In this document: positions 17,921 to 26,693 of the stretch, one piece after another | Numbering within the stretch: the first letter of the stretch is position 1 | Layout: the number at the start of each line of letters is the position of its first letter | Assembly: GCF_903679515.1 (NCBI RefSeq) | Contig: NZ_CAHOYM010000006.1 | Span: 1 to 35,215 of the forward strand | Direction: 5' to 3' | Length of the DNA: 35,215 bases | Source: Bartonella gabonensis | Lineage (GTDB): Bacteria > Pseudomonadota > Alphaproteobacteria > Rhizobiales > Rhizobiaceae | Position numbers and translations under genes: made by a program | The notes under the pieces: generated by a model | Seen by the model: only the letters and a program-made list of their open reading frames with translations | What the model was told of the DNA's origin: nothing | The model's database searches: none

Positions 17921-18727
17921 ATGGAAAATATAGTGCTTATCCTTCGTTCTATTCTTTTTACGTTCGCTTTTTATACAATAACTTTCATACAAATGATTCT
18001 TTATGCCCCCGTTTATTTTCTCATGCCCCGCAAAAAAGCGTGGATTGTACCAAAAACATGGGCACGCGTTACGCTTTTTTTGCAAAAATACATAGCAGGT
18101 ACAAACTATGAAATTGAAGGATTAGAAAATCTCCCCAAAGGAGCCTATATCATTGCTCCAAAACATCAATCTGCATGGGAAACCTTTAGTCTCGTCCCTT
18201 ACCTTGATGACCCTACTCTCATTCTAAAACGTGAATTGACATGGATTCCATTGTTTGGATGGTATATGGCAAAAACACAAATTATCCCCATTAACCGCAC
18301 AACACCCATCAAAGCCTTAAAAACAGTTATCCAAAAAGCAAAAGAGAAAGTAAAACAAGGACGCCAAATCCTCATTTTTCCCGAAGGAACACGTCGGCAA
18401 CCCGGTCAAGAACCAGATTATAAGTCAGGAATTGCCGCACTTTATAATGAATTAGGGCTTCAAGTTGTCCCTATTGCGCACAATGCGGGTTTATATTGGC
18501 CACGAGGTAACTTTCGCCGCTATCCTGGAACAATTCGTGTTCGTATTCTGCCTCCAATAGAAGCTGGTTTAAGCAAACGTGACTTTCTAGATCAACTTAT
18601 CAAAAAAACTGAAGAAGCATGTGATGAACTGCTTCTCTTAGCAGCTCAAGATCCTACTCCTCCTCCTATGCCACCATCCGCTGTTCAGAAGCTTCAAAAA
18701 CTGAAGCATCATGAAGCACAACCTTAA
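17921..18727 (+). CDS. plsC: 1-acyl-sn-glycerol-3-phosphate acyltransferase
   Basis: 268-residue membrane-bound acyltransferase that makes phosphatidic acid from lysophosphatidic acid. A hydrophobic N-terminal segment (about 5-35) anchors it. Motif I is KHQSAWET (H82 to E87), the H-x4-D/E catalytic pair; motif II IIPINRTTPIKAL; motif III IFPEGTRR (152-159), which binds the glycerol phosphate; motif IV VVPIAHNAGLYWPR. A proline-rich PTPPPMPPS stretch lies in the C-terminal tail. The ATG at 17921 lacks a good Shine-Dalgarno but fits the family N-terminus. Monocistronic: long gaps lie on both sides. Confidence 0.93.
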   Translation: MENIVLILRSILFTFAFYTITFIQMILYAPVYFLMPRKKAWIVPKTWARVTLFLQKYIAGTNYEIEGLENLPKGAYIIAPKHQSAWETFSLVPYLDDPTLILKRELTWIPLFGWYMAKTQIIPINRTTPIKALKTVIQKAKEKVKQGRQILIFPEGTRRQPGQEPDYKSGIAALYNELGLQVVPIAHNAGLYWPRGNFRRYPGTIRVRILPPIEAGLSKRDFLDQLIKKTEEACDELLLLAAQDPTPPPMPPSAVQKLQKLKHHEAQP

Positions 18728-19737
18728 TTGATAAACAACATCACTTTCTATGTTAAATGAAACATATGAAACAAAAATACTAAGGGAGATATTTCAAACT
18801 TTCTCGTTCGAAATTATAAAATACATACACATTATAAAACACGATGAATGTATGAATTTTTTGAGAAAGAATCCTTCCTTTCATTTAAATAACATACAGC
18901 CTATTGGTTTATAATGACAAATTATGTAGACGATGAACAATAATATCCAATATAGTAAAATTATCTTTTCTTCTTATAGTGAAATAATTATCTGCCGTTA
19001 CAACTAAAATTAATAATATTTAGGCAAGAACTATCGAAACAAAAAATTAAAGCACCTCTTTATAGACCATTTCAATTTAAGGGTTATCTTAAAAAGACAT
19101 CTCTTAAGGCCCCCAACCCATTTTACAACGATGACGATACATGATATAATAATAAATCTTTTGAACAGCCTCATTTTTATGCTTGTAAAGAAGCAAACCG
19201 GATACACCATCACTCACCTTTTCAGTCTCCAAGTGCAATAGCTCTTGGCACTTGAGACGATTCATAATAGGTTTTATTGTACAGTTTTTATCCACACAGG
19301 CTTTCTCGCTTTTAATGTGCAAGCAGATAGTTTTGATTGATTCAATCAGAACAAATTTGGGAGGAAAAATCTGACGATCTTCGAGGGACTCATTAAAAAT
19401 GCAAAACAATGAATTATTATAATAAATCAACATTTAGCTAATAAAACAGCAGGCAGAATGTATGGTTATACTAGCTTTTTGTTTCCTGAAAAATATCCAT
19501 CCCCTCAAGAACCTGAAATCTTGTACTATCTTCATTATTTAAAAAGTATTTTTTGAGACACTTAAGCCATCAAACCAAATTCAAGGGGAAAATAAAGATG
19601 AGTATTGGTTTTTATTCCTGAGACATAACTCAATACAGCAATTAACCATCTGTCCTCTCTATTCTGGACTTGAAAGCTTTGTGTGCTACATTAAAACAAT
19701 TCTAAATAATGAATAAGAAGGAGCTGAATTTAAATTA
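18728..19737. other. 1.0-kb intergenic region with one repeat-family frame
   Basis: Apart from the 109-codon minus-strand frame at 19104-19433 (repeat entry), I see nothing coding. Near the right end AAGGAG at 19719-19724 may be the ribosome binding site of the carboxypeptidase gene, though the 13-nt spacing to its ATG is long. No terminator for plsC stands out. Confidence 0.45.
19104..19433 (-). repeat. Repeat-family frame, copy A (partner at 22311-22530)
   Basis: This open frame of 109 codons contains ICLHIKSEKACVDKNC. Its DNA aligns by eye for over 150 bp with a second, frame-broken copy downstream of the cobW-like pseudogene. Shared blocks on the plus strand include TTATGCTT(G/T)TAAAGA(A/C)GCAAA, CTTGAGA(C/T)GATTCAT and GGCTTTCTC(C)GCTT followed by GTGCAAGC. 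There is no signal peptide and no domain I know. Copy A has an intact frame, which could be a small real gene, or both may be debris of one decayed family. Confidence 0.4.
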
Positions 19738-20829
19738 ATGCGACGTCTCTTCTATAATTTATTTTTTTCTTTCATTTTGAGTTTGTCAAGCACTTTTGCT
19801 TTAGCACAGCCTTTTATTTCTGTTGATGTTACAACAGGACATATCTTAAAACATAATCAAGCTTTTGAGCGTTGGTATCCAGCTTCCTTAACAAAATTAA
19901 TGACCGCTTATGTTATTTTTCGCGCTATGAGCCGAGGGGAAATTTCAGCCAACAAACCTATCACCATCAGCGAATATGCCGCAAAAGCTCCCGCCTATCG
20001 TTCAGGCTATAAAGCTGGTTCTGTTCTCACACTTGATACAGCCTTAAGTATCACCATGGTTAAATCTACCAATGATTTGGCCATTGCCATGAGTGAAGCC
20101 GTTGCTGGTTCACAGAAAGCTTTTGTAAGAAAAATGAATAGCGAAGCTAGACGTTTAGGCATGTTTGGCACCCATTTTGCCAATGCAAGTGGTTTACCAG
20201 ATCCTCAAAACTATTCCACCGCACGTGATATTGCTCTTTTAGCCGTCCAAATACGTCGGGAATTTCCACAATATGCTCATTATTTTTCTATTCCAGCCAT
20301 TGATTTTGGTAATAACCGAAAAATCCAGCATAACTCAAACAACCTCATTGGTCGTTTCTATGGAATAGACGGTATGAAAACAGGCTTTATTTGCGACTCT
20401 GGTTTTAATCTTGTTGCCTCAGCCACCCGCAATAAACGTACAATTATTGCTGTCATTTTAGGCGCTAACAACATAAGTGAAAGGGAAAAAAAAGCGGCGC
20501 AACTTCTTGAAATAGGATTTTTGCATCAAGGAAGCCCCCAACTTACAATAGCGACATTAAAACCTTATGGGAGTAACATAACACAAGCCAATAATATGAG
20601 ACAACAAACATGCACGCCTGAAGCCATAAAAATGCATGCCAATTCATATGATGATCAAGGAAATATTATTCTCACCTCACCTTTTATCACTGCTTCACCT
20701 TCTTTTTCTCATCCTTTAGCAGTACATCTCATTCATACGCCACAGACGCCTAAAATCACAGTAAAACCACTCAGAAAGCCCCATAGTCCATATAAAAAAC
20801 GCGCAAACTATTCTATAAAAAAGCCGTAA
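19738..20829 (+). CDS. D-alanyl-D-alanine carboxypeptidase (PBP5/6-like, peptidase S11)
   Basis: 363-residue periplasmic enzyme that trims the terminal D-Ala from peptidoglycan pentapeptides. The signal peptide is residues 1-23 (cleavage after FALA). The three penicillin-binding motifs are intact: SLTK at 50-53 (nucleophile S50, K53), STN at 110-112, and KTG at 214-216 in GMKTGFICDSG. SGLPDPQNYSTARDIALLA is also typical. The C-terminal region (about 265-363) is basic and low in complexity, without a clear PBP5 C-terminal domain or amphipathic anchor. The ATG at 19738 stands 13 nt after an AAGGAG, a longer gap than usual. It is alone between two long gaps. Confidence 0.92.
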   Translation: MRRLFYNLFFSFILSLSSTFALAQPFISVDVTTGHILKHNQAFERWYPASLTKLMTAYVIFRAMSRGEISANKPITISEYAAKAPAYRSGYKAGSVLTLDTALSITMVKSTNDLAIAMSEAVAGSQKAFVRKMNSEARRLGMFGTHFANASGLPDPQNYSTARDIALLAVQIRREFPQYAHYFSIPAIDFGNNRKIQHNSNNLIGRFYGIDGMKTGFICDSGFNLVASATRNKRTIIAVILGANNISEREKKAAQLLEIGFLHQGSPQLTIATLKPYGSNITQANNMRQQTCTPEAIKMHANSYDDQGNIILTSPFITASPSFSHPLAVHLIHTPQTPKITVKPLRKPHSPYKKRANYSIKKP

Positions 20830-21213
20830 GACATAATCTATGATTAATTATAATGCACCTTATGTCAGACCCACCAACATCGTAAGATTGACTTATTTCA
20901 AATCCATATCTGTTGAATCAATTAAAACCCGTCTCTTACAGGTCACAAAGTGTGATGAGCATAGATAAAATAATCAAAGCAAAGAATTAAAACTCTTCCT
21001 ATAAAACCTCTCACGTACCAAGAATTATCATAACATTGGCACTGAAAAAGTGTATAATTGTACCCGCACTTACCTTTATAAGCATAAAAATGGTGATAAA
21101 ATGAATTTCACTAGGCAATTTTCCATCACATATCCCTCACGGTCCCTATTATGAATGGGGTTGAATATCGTAAGATATGTTTCTTTAAAACAAAACCATG
21201 GTTGCTGATCAAA
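20830..21213. other. 384-bp gap upstream of the cobW-like pseudogene
   Basis: No gene. It contains copy 2 of the diverged repeat (21017-21200). A loose inverted pair, GACATAA and TTATGTC, lies soon after the carboxypeptidase stop but has a 23-nt loop and no T tract, so I do not call it a terminator. Confidence 0.45.
21017..21200 (+). repeat. Diverged repeat, copy 2 (partner at 16500-16680)
   Basis: Directly precedes the cobW-like pseudogene. Its left end CAAGAATTATCATAACATTGG differs by one base from CAAGAATTATCGTAACATTGG in copy 1, and later blocks keep their order and spacing. It could be a duplicated regulatory leader or the remains of a duplicated gene end. Confidence 0.4.
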
Positions 21214-22275
21214 ATGAAAATAAAGAGCATTCCTCTCACGCTTATTACTGGTTTTTTTAGGCTCTGGCAAAACAACTTTACTCAACCGTATGCTACAAGA
21301 TCCACTCTTAACCGAATGTGCTGTTATCATCAATGAATTCGGCGAAATCAGTATTGACCACCTTCTAGTTGAAAAGGCAACAGAAGGAATTATTGAGCTT
21401 GCCAATGGTTGCTTATGCTGCAATTTACGCAGTGATCTCATTGATACATTAATTGAGTTAATCAATCGCGTCCAGACAGGACAGATCAAACAACTCAATC
21501 ACATTATCATTGAAACAACAGAGATGGCTTATCCTACCACTATTTTACAAATACTTTTAAGCCACCCACTGTTTATTCAAACACTGTCGATAAATGCTGT
21601 GCTTGCAACATTTGATACATTAAGCACACTTTCCATATGTGAGCGCTATCCTGAAATATATAAACAATTAATCTTTGCTGATAAAATCATTCTCACCAAA
21701 ACAGATCTTACAGGCTCACAACCCCTTTCAAATACGCTCCTTAACGCACTCAAAAAAATAAACCCTACAGCACAGATCATTGATGCCCATTCTGAAGAAC
21801 TCTGCGCAAATCTATTAATAAATCACACATTATGGAATGAAAAAGGAGAAAATACACACCTTAAGCAAAATCTTACGACGTCTCCACACGATCATTCCCC
21901 CATAAAACCATTCGTACCTTTTCACTAGACTGTGAAGATCTTGTTGATTATGCCACAATTGAAGCTTTTTTAGATCTCCTACAAGACCGTTATGGTACAA
22001 AATTACTCCGTATTAAAGCAATTATCGCATTACGTGATGATCCTTATCGCCCACTTGTATTACATGGTGTACAAACATTTTTCCATCCCCCCATAAGACT
22101 ACCAGCATGGCCAAAAGGAATAACACAAACACGTTTTGTCATCATTGCCGATGGTGTTGAAAAAGAAGCAATACAAAAACTTCTCAATGCTTTTTTTAAT
22201 AAACCAGCAATAGATACTGCAGACAAAACAGCTCTCTTGGAAAACCCTCTAATCATTCCAGGCATAAAGTTTTAA
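21214..22275 (+). pseudogene. CobW/G3E-family GTPase (metallochaperone-like), two frameshifts
   Basis: Complete G3E GTPase sequence in three pieces. Piece 1 (from ATG 21214) reads SIPLTLITGF, then a run of seven T (21252-21258) shifts the frame; six T would give ITGFLGSGKTTLLNRML, the Walker A. Piece 2 (to 21928) has INEFGEISIDHLL, the metal-binding GCLCC motif in ANGCLCCNLRSDL, and the NKxD-like ILTKTDL. A five-C run at 21897-21901 breaks it; six C gives HSPHKTIRTFSLDCEDL and leads into the CobW C-terminal domain, ending with GIKF at a TAA (22273-22275). The family handles Zn or Co insertion or delivery. The Walker A would not be made in frame with the rest, so the gene is inactive as written. 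Confidence 0.9.
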
Positions 22276-23067
22276 TTCTCCCCTTCAAAGATATAACGTT
22301 AAATCAATTGAGGCATACCCTCTTTATGCTTTTAAAGACGCAAAACAGCTCACCATAGATTTTACCAGCCCCCAATGTATGTGGCTGCTCTTAGCGCTTG
22401 AGATGATTCATGAGAGGCATTTTAATTCTTTAATCTTTTTTATCGACACGGCTTTCTCCGCTTGTAACGTGCAAGCGAATGATTTTGGAACAACAATATA
22501 TTATCATTATAAATCAACTTGTTATGATAAAAAATTTTAAGACTTACCAATCTATAATCAAGCTGTTTTCTCTCGAAATACACTTTATGTGATTCATTTC
22601 ACAACCCCATTGGACAAATTCTTGGTTCTAAATATTCCGCTCAACGCTATATTTCTTCTAGCTGACTGAAATAAAATCCTCTTAAGTTTTTAAAATCAGA
22701 CAGAGGCAATATCCTATTTTAGATGTATGTATATCTCTTATAGGCCACACGATAAGACAATATTTTAAAGTATGAAATAATAAAACTCTTTGAACGTAAA
22801 AAAAGAGGCGCATTTTATAATAACCTACTCTCCACTAAAAACCAAGATTGCCACCCATATCGGTCTGCAAACACCTCAATTTCTCTGAGCTAGTTTTTTT
22901 GGTCTTCCCAACTTTATCTAATTTACTGACATAAAACTCTATGAAAAAACTCAGCGCTTTAAAGTATGAATACCCCCTTAAATACCTCATGCGTAAAAAT
23001 TTTTCGCATGTCCTGTATTGCCATCATAAACGATAGTATTTTACGGTGCAGCAGAATAAAGTAACAC
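22276..23067. other. 0.8-kb intergenic region with repeat debris
   Basis: Copy B of the repeat family occupies 22311-22530. The remaining part to the L,D-transpeptidase stop shows no recognisable frame; a short minus-strand run near 22815-22890 (EIEVFADRYGWQSWFLVE) is open but unassigned. No RNA gene or good terminator is seen. Confidence 0.45.
22311..22530 (-). repeat. Repeat-family frame, copy B, degraded (partner at 19104-19433)
   Basis: Aligns with copy A but is interrupted by indels and stops, and lacks roughly 60 nt between the GATTTTGGAAC block and the ATAAATCAAC block. One minus-strand frame reads IIRLHVTSGESRVDKK, matching the ICLHIKSEKACVDKN segment of copy A. It follows directly after the cobW-like pseudogene. 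Confidence 0.4.
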
Positions 23068-23817
23068 TTACTTCATTAAGGAAACTGAAGTTTTATCAAG
23101 ATCGCGATTAAAAACGTAACGTTTTCCATAAACTTCAACAATCGGAGGCTGACGATTTTCTTCAAAAAAATCATAACCTTTCTTAAGCATAACCCAGAAC
23201 TGATAATGAGGATCATTGCTATGACGCAACATATTATCTTGTGTCATGCGAAAAGGAAAAGCCTGCAACTGAAATGCTCTTTGTCCCCCCTTAAAAGCAT
23301 CCCGTGCAAACGCATAAATCTGAGCCATATTTTTATCACTCATAGAATAGCAACCAGCGGAAAAGCAGGATCCATGCACCATAAGATTGCTTCCTGTACG
23401 ACCATTTTCCTGATCATAAAGGTTAGGAAACCCTATATTAAAAGAAAGATAATATTTTGAATAAGGATTCATTTGGTATGCAGTAATCGTATAAAAACCT
23501 TCTGGTGTCTGAAGATCCCCTTCTTTATATTTAGGCCCAAGCTTACCAGACCATTTACAAATACTATAGCGAGCAACCAAGATAAAAGGACCTGAACGAG
23601 ATTGCTTCCAAATTTCAGCAAGATTTTCTTCCTTGAAAAAGCGCATCACAATTGGTGCATAGGGATCAATATCGTACAAAGCCATTCTATTCTGGATTTC
23701 TTGTGGGAGGGGCTGCTCAACTTTAGCACGAATAGCAGCCGGTAATCTTCCTTCACAGGCCGTCAATATTCCCATTACAAACAATACACATACAGCGAGG
23801 AATCTGTTAATTTTCAT
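23068..23817 (-). CDS. YafK-like L,D-transpeptidase family lipoprotein
   Basis: 249-residue envelope protein of the YkuD superfamily. The start at 23815-23817 is chosen because it begins a lipoprotein signal with lipobox LTAC (KINRFLAVCVLFVMGILTAC) and has GGAG upstream; a longer frame of 11 more codons is unlikely. The catalytic motif is MVHGSCFSAGCYSM, with H148 and the presumed nucleophile C156, matching the HGxCxSxGCY pattern of YafK/DpaA-type proteins. YafK (DpaA) in E. coli cuts Braun lipoprotein from peptidoglycan rather than forming links; whether this homologue cuts or links is not clear. It lies 40 bp after accA on the same strand. Confidence 0.88.
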   Translation of the reverse strand: MKINRFLAVCVLFVMGILTACEGRLPAAIRAKVEQPLPQEIQNRMALYDIDPYAPIVMRFFKEENLAEIWKQSRSGPFILVARYSICKWSGKLGPKYKEGDLQTPEGFYTITAYQMNPYSKYYLSFNIGFPNLYDQENGRTGSNLMVHGSCFSAGCYSMSDKNMAQIYAFARDAFKGGQRAFQLQAFPFRMTQDNMLRHSNDPHYQFWVMLKKGYDFFEENRQPPIVEVYGKRYVFNRDLDKTSVSLMK

Positions 23818-23857
23818 CGAATAAAACTCCAATCCAACACCCCTCATCAAAAACGAC

Positions 23858-24814
23858 TTACGCTAATGACCGACCAATTTGAAGATATTTTTCCCTTCGC
23901 TCTTGTTTAAGAACTTCACCATCTTTTCCAGCCATAGCTTTTAAAGCCTCTGAAATAATCTCACCCGTTGCATTAATGGCCATCTCTTTATCACGATGCG
24001 CTCCTCCCAAAGGCTCTGAAATAATGCCATCAATAATCTTTAAGCGAAGCAAATCTTGAGCGGTAATACGCATATTCATTGCAGCATCTTTTGCGCGGGC
24101 TGGATCACGCCATAAAATAGAAGCTGCTCCTTCTGGAGAAATAACCGAGTAAATTGCATGTTCCAACATATAAACTTTATTGGCAGCCGCAATTGCTATC
24201 GCCCCCCCAGAACCACCTTCTCCAATCACAACGGATACAACAGGAATCTTTAGGCGCAAAGTTGCGGCTGTTGATTGAGCAATTGCTTCTGCTTGCCCAC
24301 GTTCTTCAGCGCTTACCCCAGGATAAGCACCCGCCGTATCGACAAAAGTAAGGAGTGGCAAACCAAAGCGGTCAGCCATTTCCATAATACGTACAGCTTT
24401 ACGATATCCCTCTGGACGTGCAGAACCAAAATTATAGCGCAAACGTGTTTGCGTATCGTGACCTTTCTCTTGACCGATGTAAGCAACTGCTTCTCCCTTA
24501 AAGCGTGCGAATCCGGCTTGAATAGCTTCATCTTCAGCAAACTTTCGATCTCCTGCCAAAGGTGTAACATCACTCAATAAACGTTTAGAATAGTCTATAA
24601 AATGCGGACGATCAGGATGACGAGCCACTTGTGTTTTTTGCCACGGCGACAATTTTTTATAAAGATCACGCAATGCCGTTTGGGAACGTGTTTCAAGACG
24701 CGCAATCTCGTCGCTCATATCAAGACCGCCTTTTTCCTGAGAAATTTTTTTTAATTCAAGAATTTTCCCATCAAGATCAGCAACTGGTTTTTCAAAATCA
24801 AGATAATTATACAT
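23858..24814 (-). CDS. accA: Acetyl-CoA carboxylase carboxyltransferase subunit alpha
   Basis: With AccD forms the carboxyltransferase that makes malonyl-CoA, the first committed step of fatty acid synthesis. The 318-residue length is normal from the ATG at 24812-24814 (MYNYLDFEKPVADLDGKI, the family N-terminus); a GTG eight codons upstream is possible but less likely. Crotonase-fold motifs are PLLTFVDTAGAYPGVSAEERGQ and VVIGEGGSGGAIAIAAANKVYMLEHAIYSVISPEGAASILW, which line the active site. It is transcribed with xerD, whose stop lies 78 bp upstream of this start. No defects. Confidence 0.96.
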   Translation of the reverse strand: MYNYLDFEKPVADLDGKILELKKISQEKGGLDMSDEIARLETRSQTALRDLYKKLSPWQKTQVARHPDRPHFIDYSKRLLSDVTPLAGDRKFAEDEAIQAGFARFKGEAVAYIGQEKGHDTQTRLRYNFGSARPEGYRKAVRIMEMADRFGLPLLTFVDTAGAYPGVSAEERGQAEAIAQSTAATLRLKIPVVSVVIGEGGSGGAIAIAAANKVYMLEHAIYSVISPEGAASILWRDPARAKDAAMNMRITAQDLLRLKIIDGIISEPLGGAHRDKEMAINATGEIISEALKAMAGKDGEVLKQERREKYLQIGRSLA

Positions 24815-24892
24815 TTGCACCAACTCATTCAGTGTCACTTATACACTTATAATTTTCTTTATAAAGTCTTTTTCAAAAACATCACCTTTTCT

Positions 24893-25831
24893 TTAACGAG
24901 CCTTTTGCGCATCAGCAAGTGGATGATGCTCATTGACTAAACGATAAAGTCTCTCTTCCAACACATGGGTATAAATCTGAGTGGTAGAAATATCAGAATG
25001 ACCTAACAAATGTTGAACAGCACGCAAATCAGCACCATTTTGCAAAAGATGGCTAGCAAAAGCATGGCGCAATACATGGGGAGAAAAGCTTTCACTTTTT
25101 ATTCCTGCCCTTTTAGCAAGATTTTTCAATTCCCGTGCAACAACTTGACGCGCAATATACCCTGTTTCTGAATGCGCCGGAAAAAGATAAAGACTTTTAG
25201 CATCTGTCCCTTGATCACGAAAATCCAACCACTGCAAAAGAACTTGATAGGCTTTTTTTGATAACAGCACCATTCGTTCTTTTTTTCCCTTACCGCAAAC
25301 CAAAATACTGTATGCTTTTCCCCGAACAGCCTGCACAGGCAGACTCACCAACTCACTAATGCGTAATCCTGTTGCATAAAGCATTTCGCCCAACAACTGA
25401 AGACGCAATGCGCGCAGATAATCCTTAGATCCATAATCTGCTTGATTAACCTCCAACTGCGCCAAATCAAGAAATTTTGTCACCGCATCTTCACTAATAA
25501 TTTTGGGTAAAGGGCGCCCTTGGCGAGGGGTATCAATATCATGGGAAGGATCATCTGCTCTTAATCCTTCTGCATAAAGAAACTGATAGAATTGACGCAA
25601 CGCCGATAAACGGCGCGCTTGTGAAGTTGCAGCAAAACCAAATGTATGCATGAACGACAAAAGACCAATTAAATCTTCCTTTTGTGCTGAAAAAAGCGAA
25701 ACCGAATGCGAAGACAATTCATCTTGCGCCCACTGTAAATCATGCTGATAAGCCGCAAGTGTATGGGCAGAAGCGCCTCGCTCAGCACTCATCATTTCAA
25801 GAAAACGCTCTATCACAATGTTACTTTTCAT
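24893..25831 (-). CDS. xerD: Tyrosine recombinase XerD
   Basis: 312-residue site-specific recombinase that, with XerC, resolves chromosome dimers at dif. The N-terminal SAM-like domain (about 5-90) has ERGASAHTLAAYQHDL. In the catalytic domain the first Arg is in ATGLRISELVSLP; the remaining residues are H252 and R255 (HVLRHAFASHLL), H278 (LLGHSDISTTQ) and Y287 (IYTHV). XerD rather than XerC is indicated by the position next to accA and aroK/aroB, as in rhizobia, and by the sequence. Its ATG overlaps the stop of the 53-residue membrane protein by ATGA. Confidence 0.94.
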   Translation of the reverse strand: MKSNIVIERFLEMMSAERGASAHTLAAYQHDLQWAQDELSSHSVSLFSAQKEDLIGLLSFMHTFGFAATSQARRLSALRQFYQFLYAEGLRADDPSHDIDTPRQGRPLPKIISEDAVTKFLDLAQLEVNQADYGSKDYLRALRLQLLGEMLYATGLRISELVSLPVQAVRGKAYSILVCGKGKKERMVLLSKKAYQVLLQWLDFRDQGTDAKSLYLFPAHSETGYIARQVVARELKNLAKRAGIKSESFSPHVLRHAFASHLLQNGADLRAVQHLLGHSDISTTQIYTHVLEERLYRLVNEHHPLADAQKAR

Positions 25832-25989
25832 GGATTCATTCTCAAAGAAAGAGCCAGCGAATCCAAAGGGACATCAACAGACATATCCACAGTTACGGGT
25901 TCAACAAAAACGACAAGAATGATCATTATACTAAAAAGAATAGCAAACAAAATGAAAAGAATCATAAAAAGTCTGGTTAATGTTGGCAT
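25828..25989 (-). CDS. Small single-pass membrane protein upstream of xerD
   Basis: 53-residue protein, MPTLTRLFMILFILFAILFS at its start, with one long hydrophobic segment (about residues 7-29) followed by FVEPVTVDMSVDVPLDSLAL. Support: the ATGA overlap with xerD (25828-25831) and my recollection that rhizobia carry a short transmembrane protein of similar plan (membrane segment then VEP...V.VD.P) between aroK and xerD. No Shine-Dalgarno of note. Function unknown. It is short and easily missed. Confidence 0.65.
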   Translation of the reverse strand: MPTLTRLFMILFILFAILFSIMIILVVFVEPVTVDMSVDVPLDSLALSLRMNP

Positions 25990-26085
25990 AAAATAATAAA
26001 CTTTTCCAAAATACTCTATCTCTTATCCTATCTTATAAAGATTAACAGGAATTGACTTTAAAACAGATAAATGCCGAAATAAGCC

Positions 26086-26676
26086 ATGAAAAATAATCGC
26101 CTCCAACATTCCTCCTTGTCACAAATAAAAAGACAAATCTTATCATCTCTCGATAGCCAAGTTCTTGTGTTTGTTGGTCTTATGGGAGTAGGAAAGTCAG
26201 TCATTGGAAAACATGTTGCCACCATTCTTGATTTACCCTTTTATGATTCTGATCAAGAAATCGAAAAAGCAGCTCAAATGTCTATCACAGAAATTTTTAA
26301 AATCTATGGTGAAGCGGAATTTCGTTCCCTTGAACAACGTGTTATTCTCAATCTTATAAAAAAAGGTCCTTTTGTTTTAGCAACGGGTGGAGGTGCTTAT
26401 ATAAATCAAGATACACGAAAAGCTATTCATCAAAATGGAATCTCTATCTGGCTCAAAGCAGATCTTGATATCCTTATGCAACGTGTTTCCAAACGTCCAA
26501 CACGACCGCTTCTTCAAACAGAAAATCCTAAAGAAACGATGCAAAAACTCATGGAACAGCGTTATCCTCTCTATGCAACAGCCAACTTAACAATTAACAG
26601 TCATAAAGAAAGCCCCTCCAGTGTAGCAAAAAATGTCATACGATCTTTACAGCATTACCTCTATATAAAAAAATAA
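26086..26676 (+). CDS. aroK: Shikimate kinase
   Basis: 196-residue P-loop kinase that phosphorylates shikimate, fifth step of the shikimate pathway. Walker A is GLMGVGKS (31-38). [19 protein letters not shown] holds the shikimate-binding Asp, EAEFRSLE the conserved Arg, and [10 protein letters not shown] the shikimate-binding glycine loop; KRPTRPLL is the lid region. The first 25 residues are an extension often seen in rhizobial AroK. Divergent from xerD and followed after 17 bp by aroB, the usual aroK-aroB pair. Confidence 0.95.
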   Translation: MKNNRLQHSSLSQIKRQILSSLDSQVLVFVGLMGVGKSVIGKHVATILDLPFYDSDQEIEKAAQMSITEIFKIYGEAEFRSLEQRVILNLIKKGPFVLATGGGAYINQDTRKAIHQNGISIWLKADLDILMQRVSKRPTRPLLQTENPKETMQKLMEQRYPLYATANLTINSHKESPSSVAKNVIRSLQHYLYIKK

Positions 26677-26693
26677 CTATAGAAAGAATAAGC

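Noticed and set aside
18181-18198. Changed catalytic pair in PlsC (HQSAWE rather than HxxxxD)
   Set aside because: The KHQSxWET form occurs commonly in proteobacterial acyltransferases and is not a defect.
21076-21498. Minus-strand 140-codon frame over the cobW-like gene
   Set aside because: Antisense shadow of a region where the plus strand clearly encodes G3E GTPase motifs.
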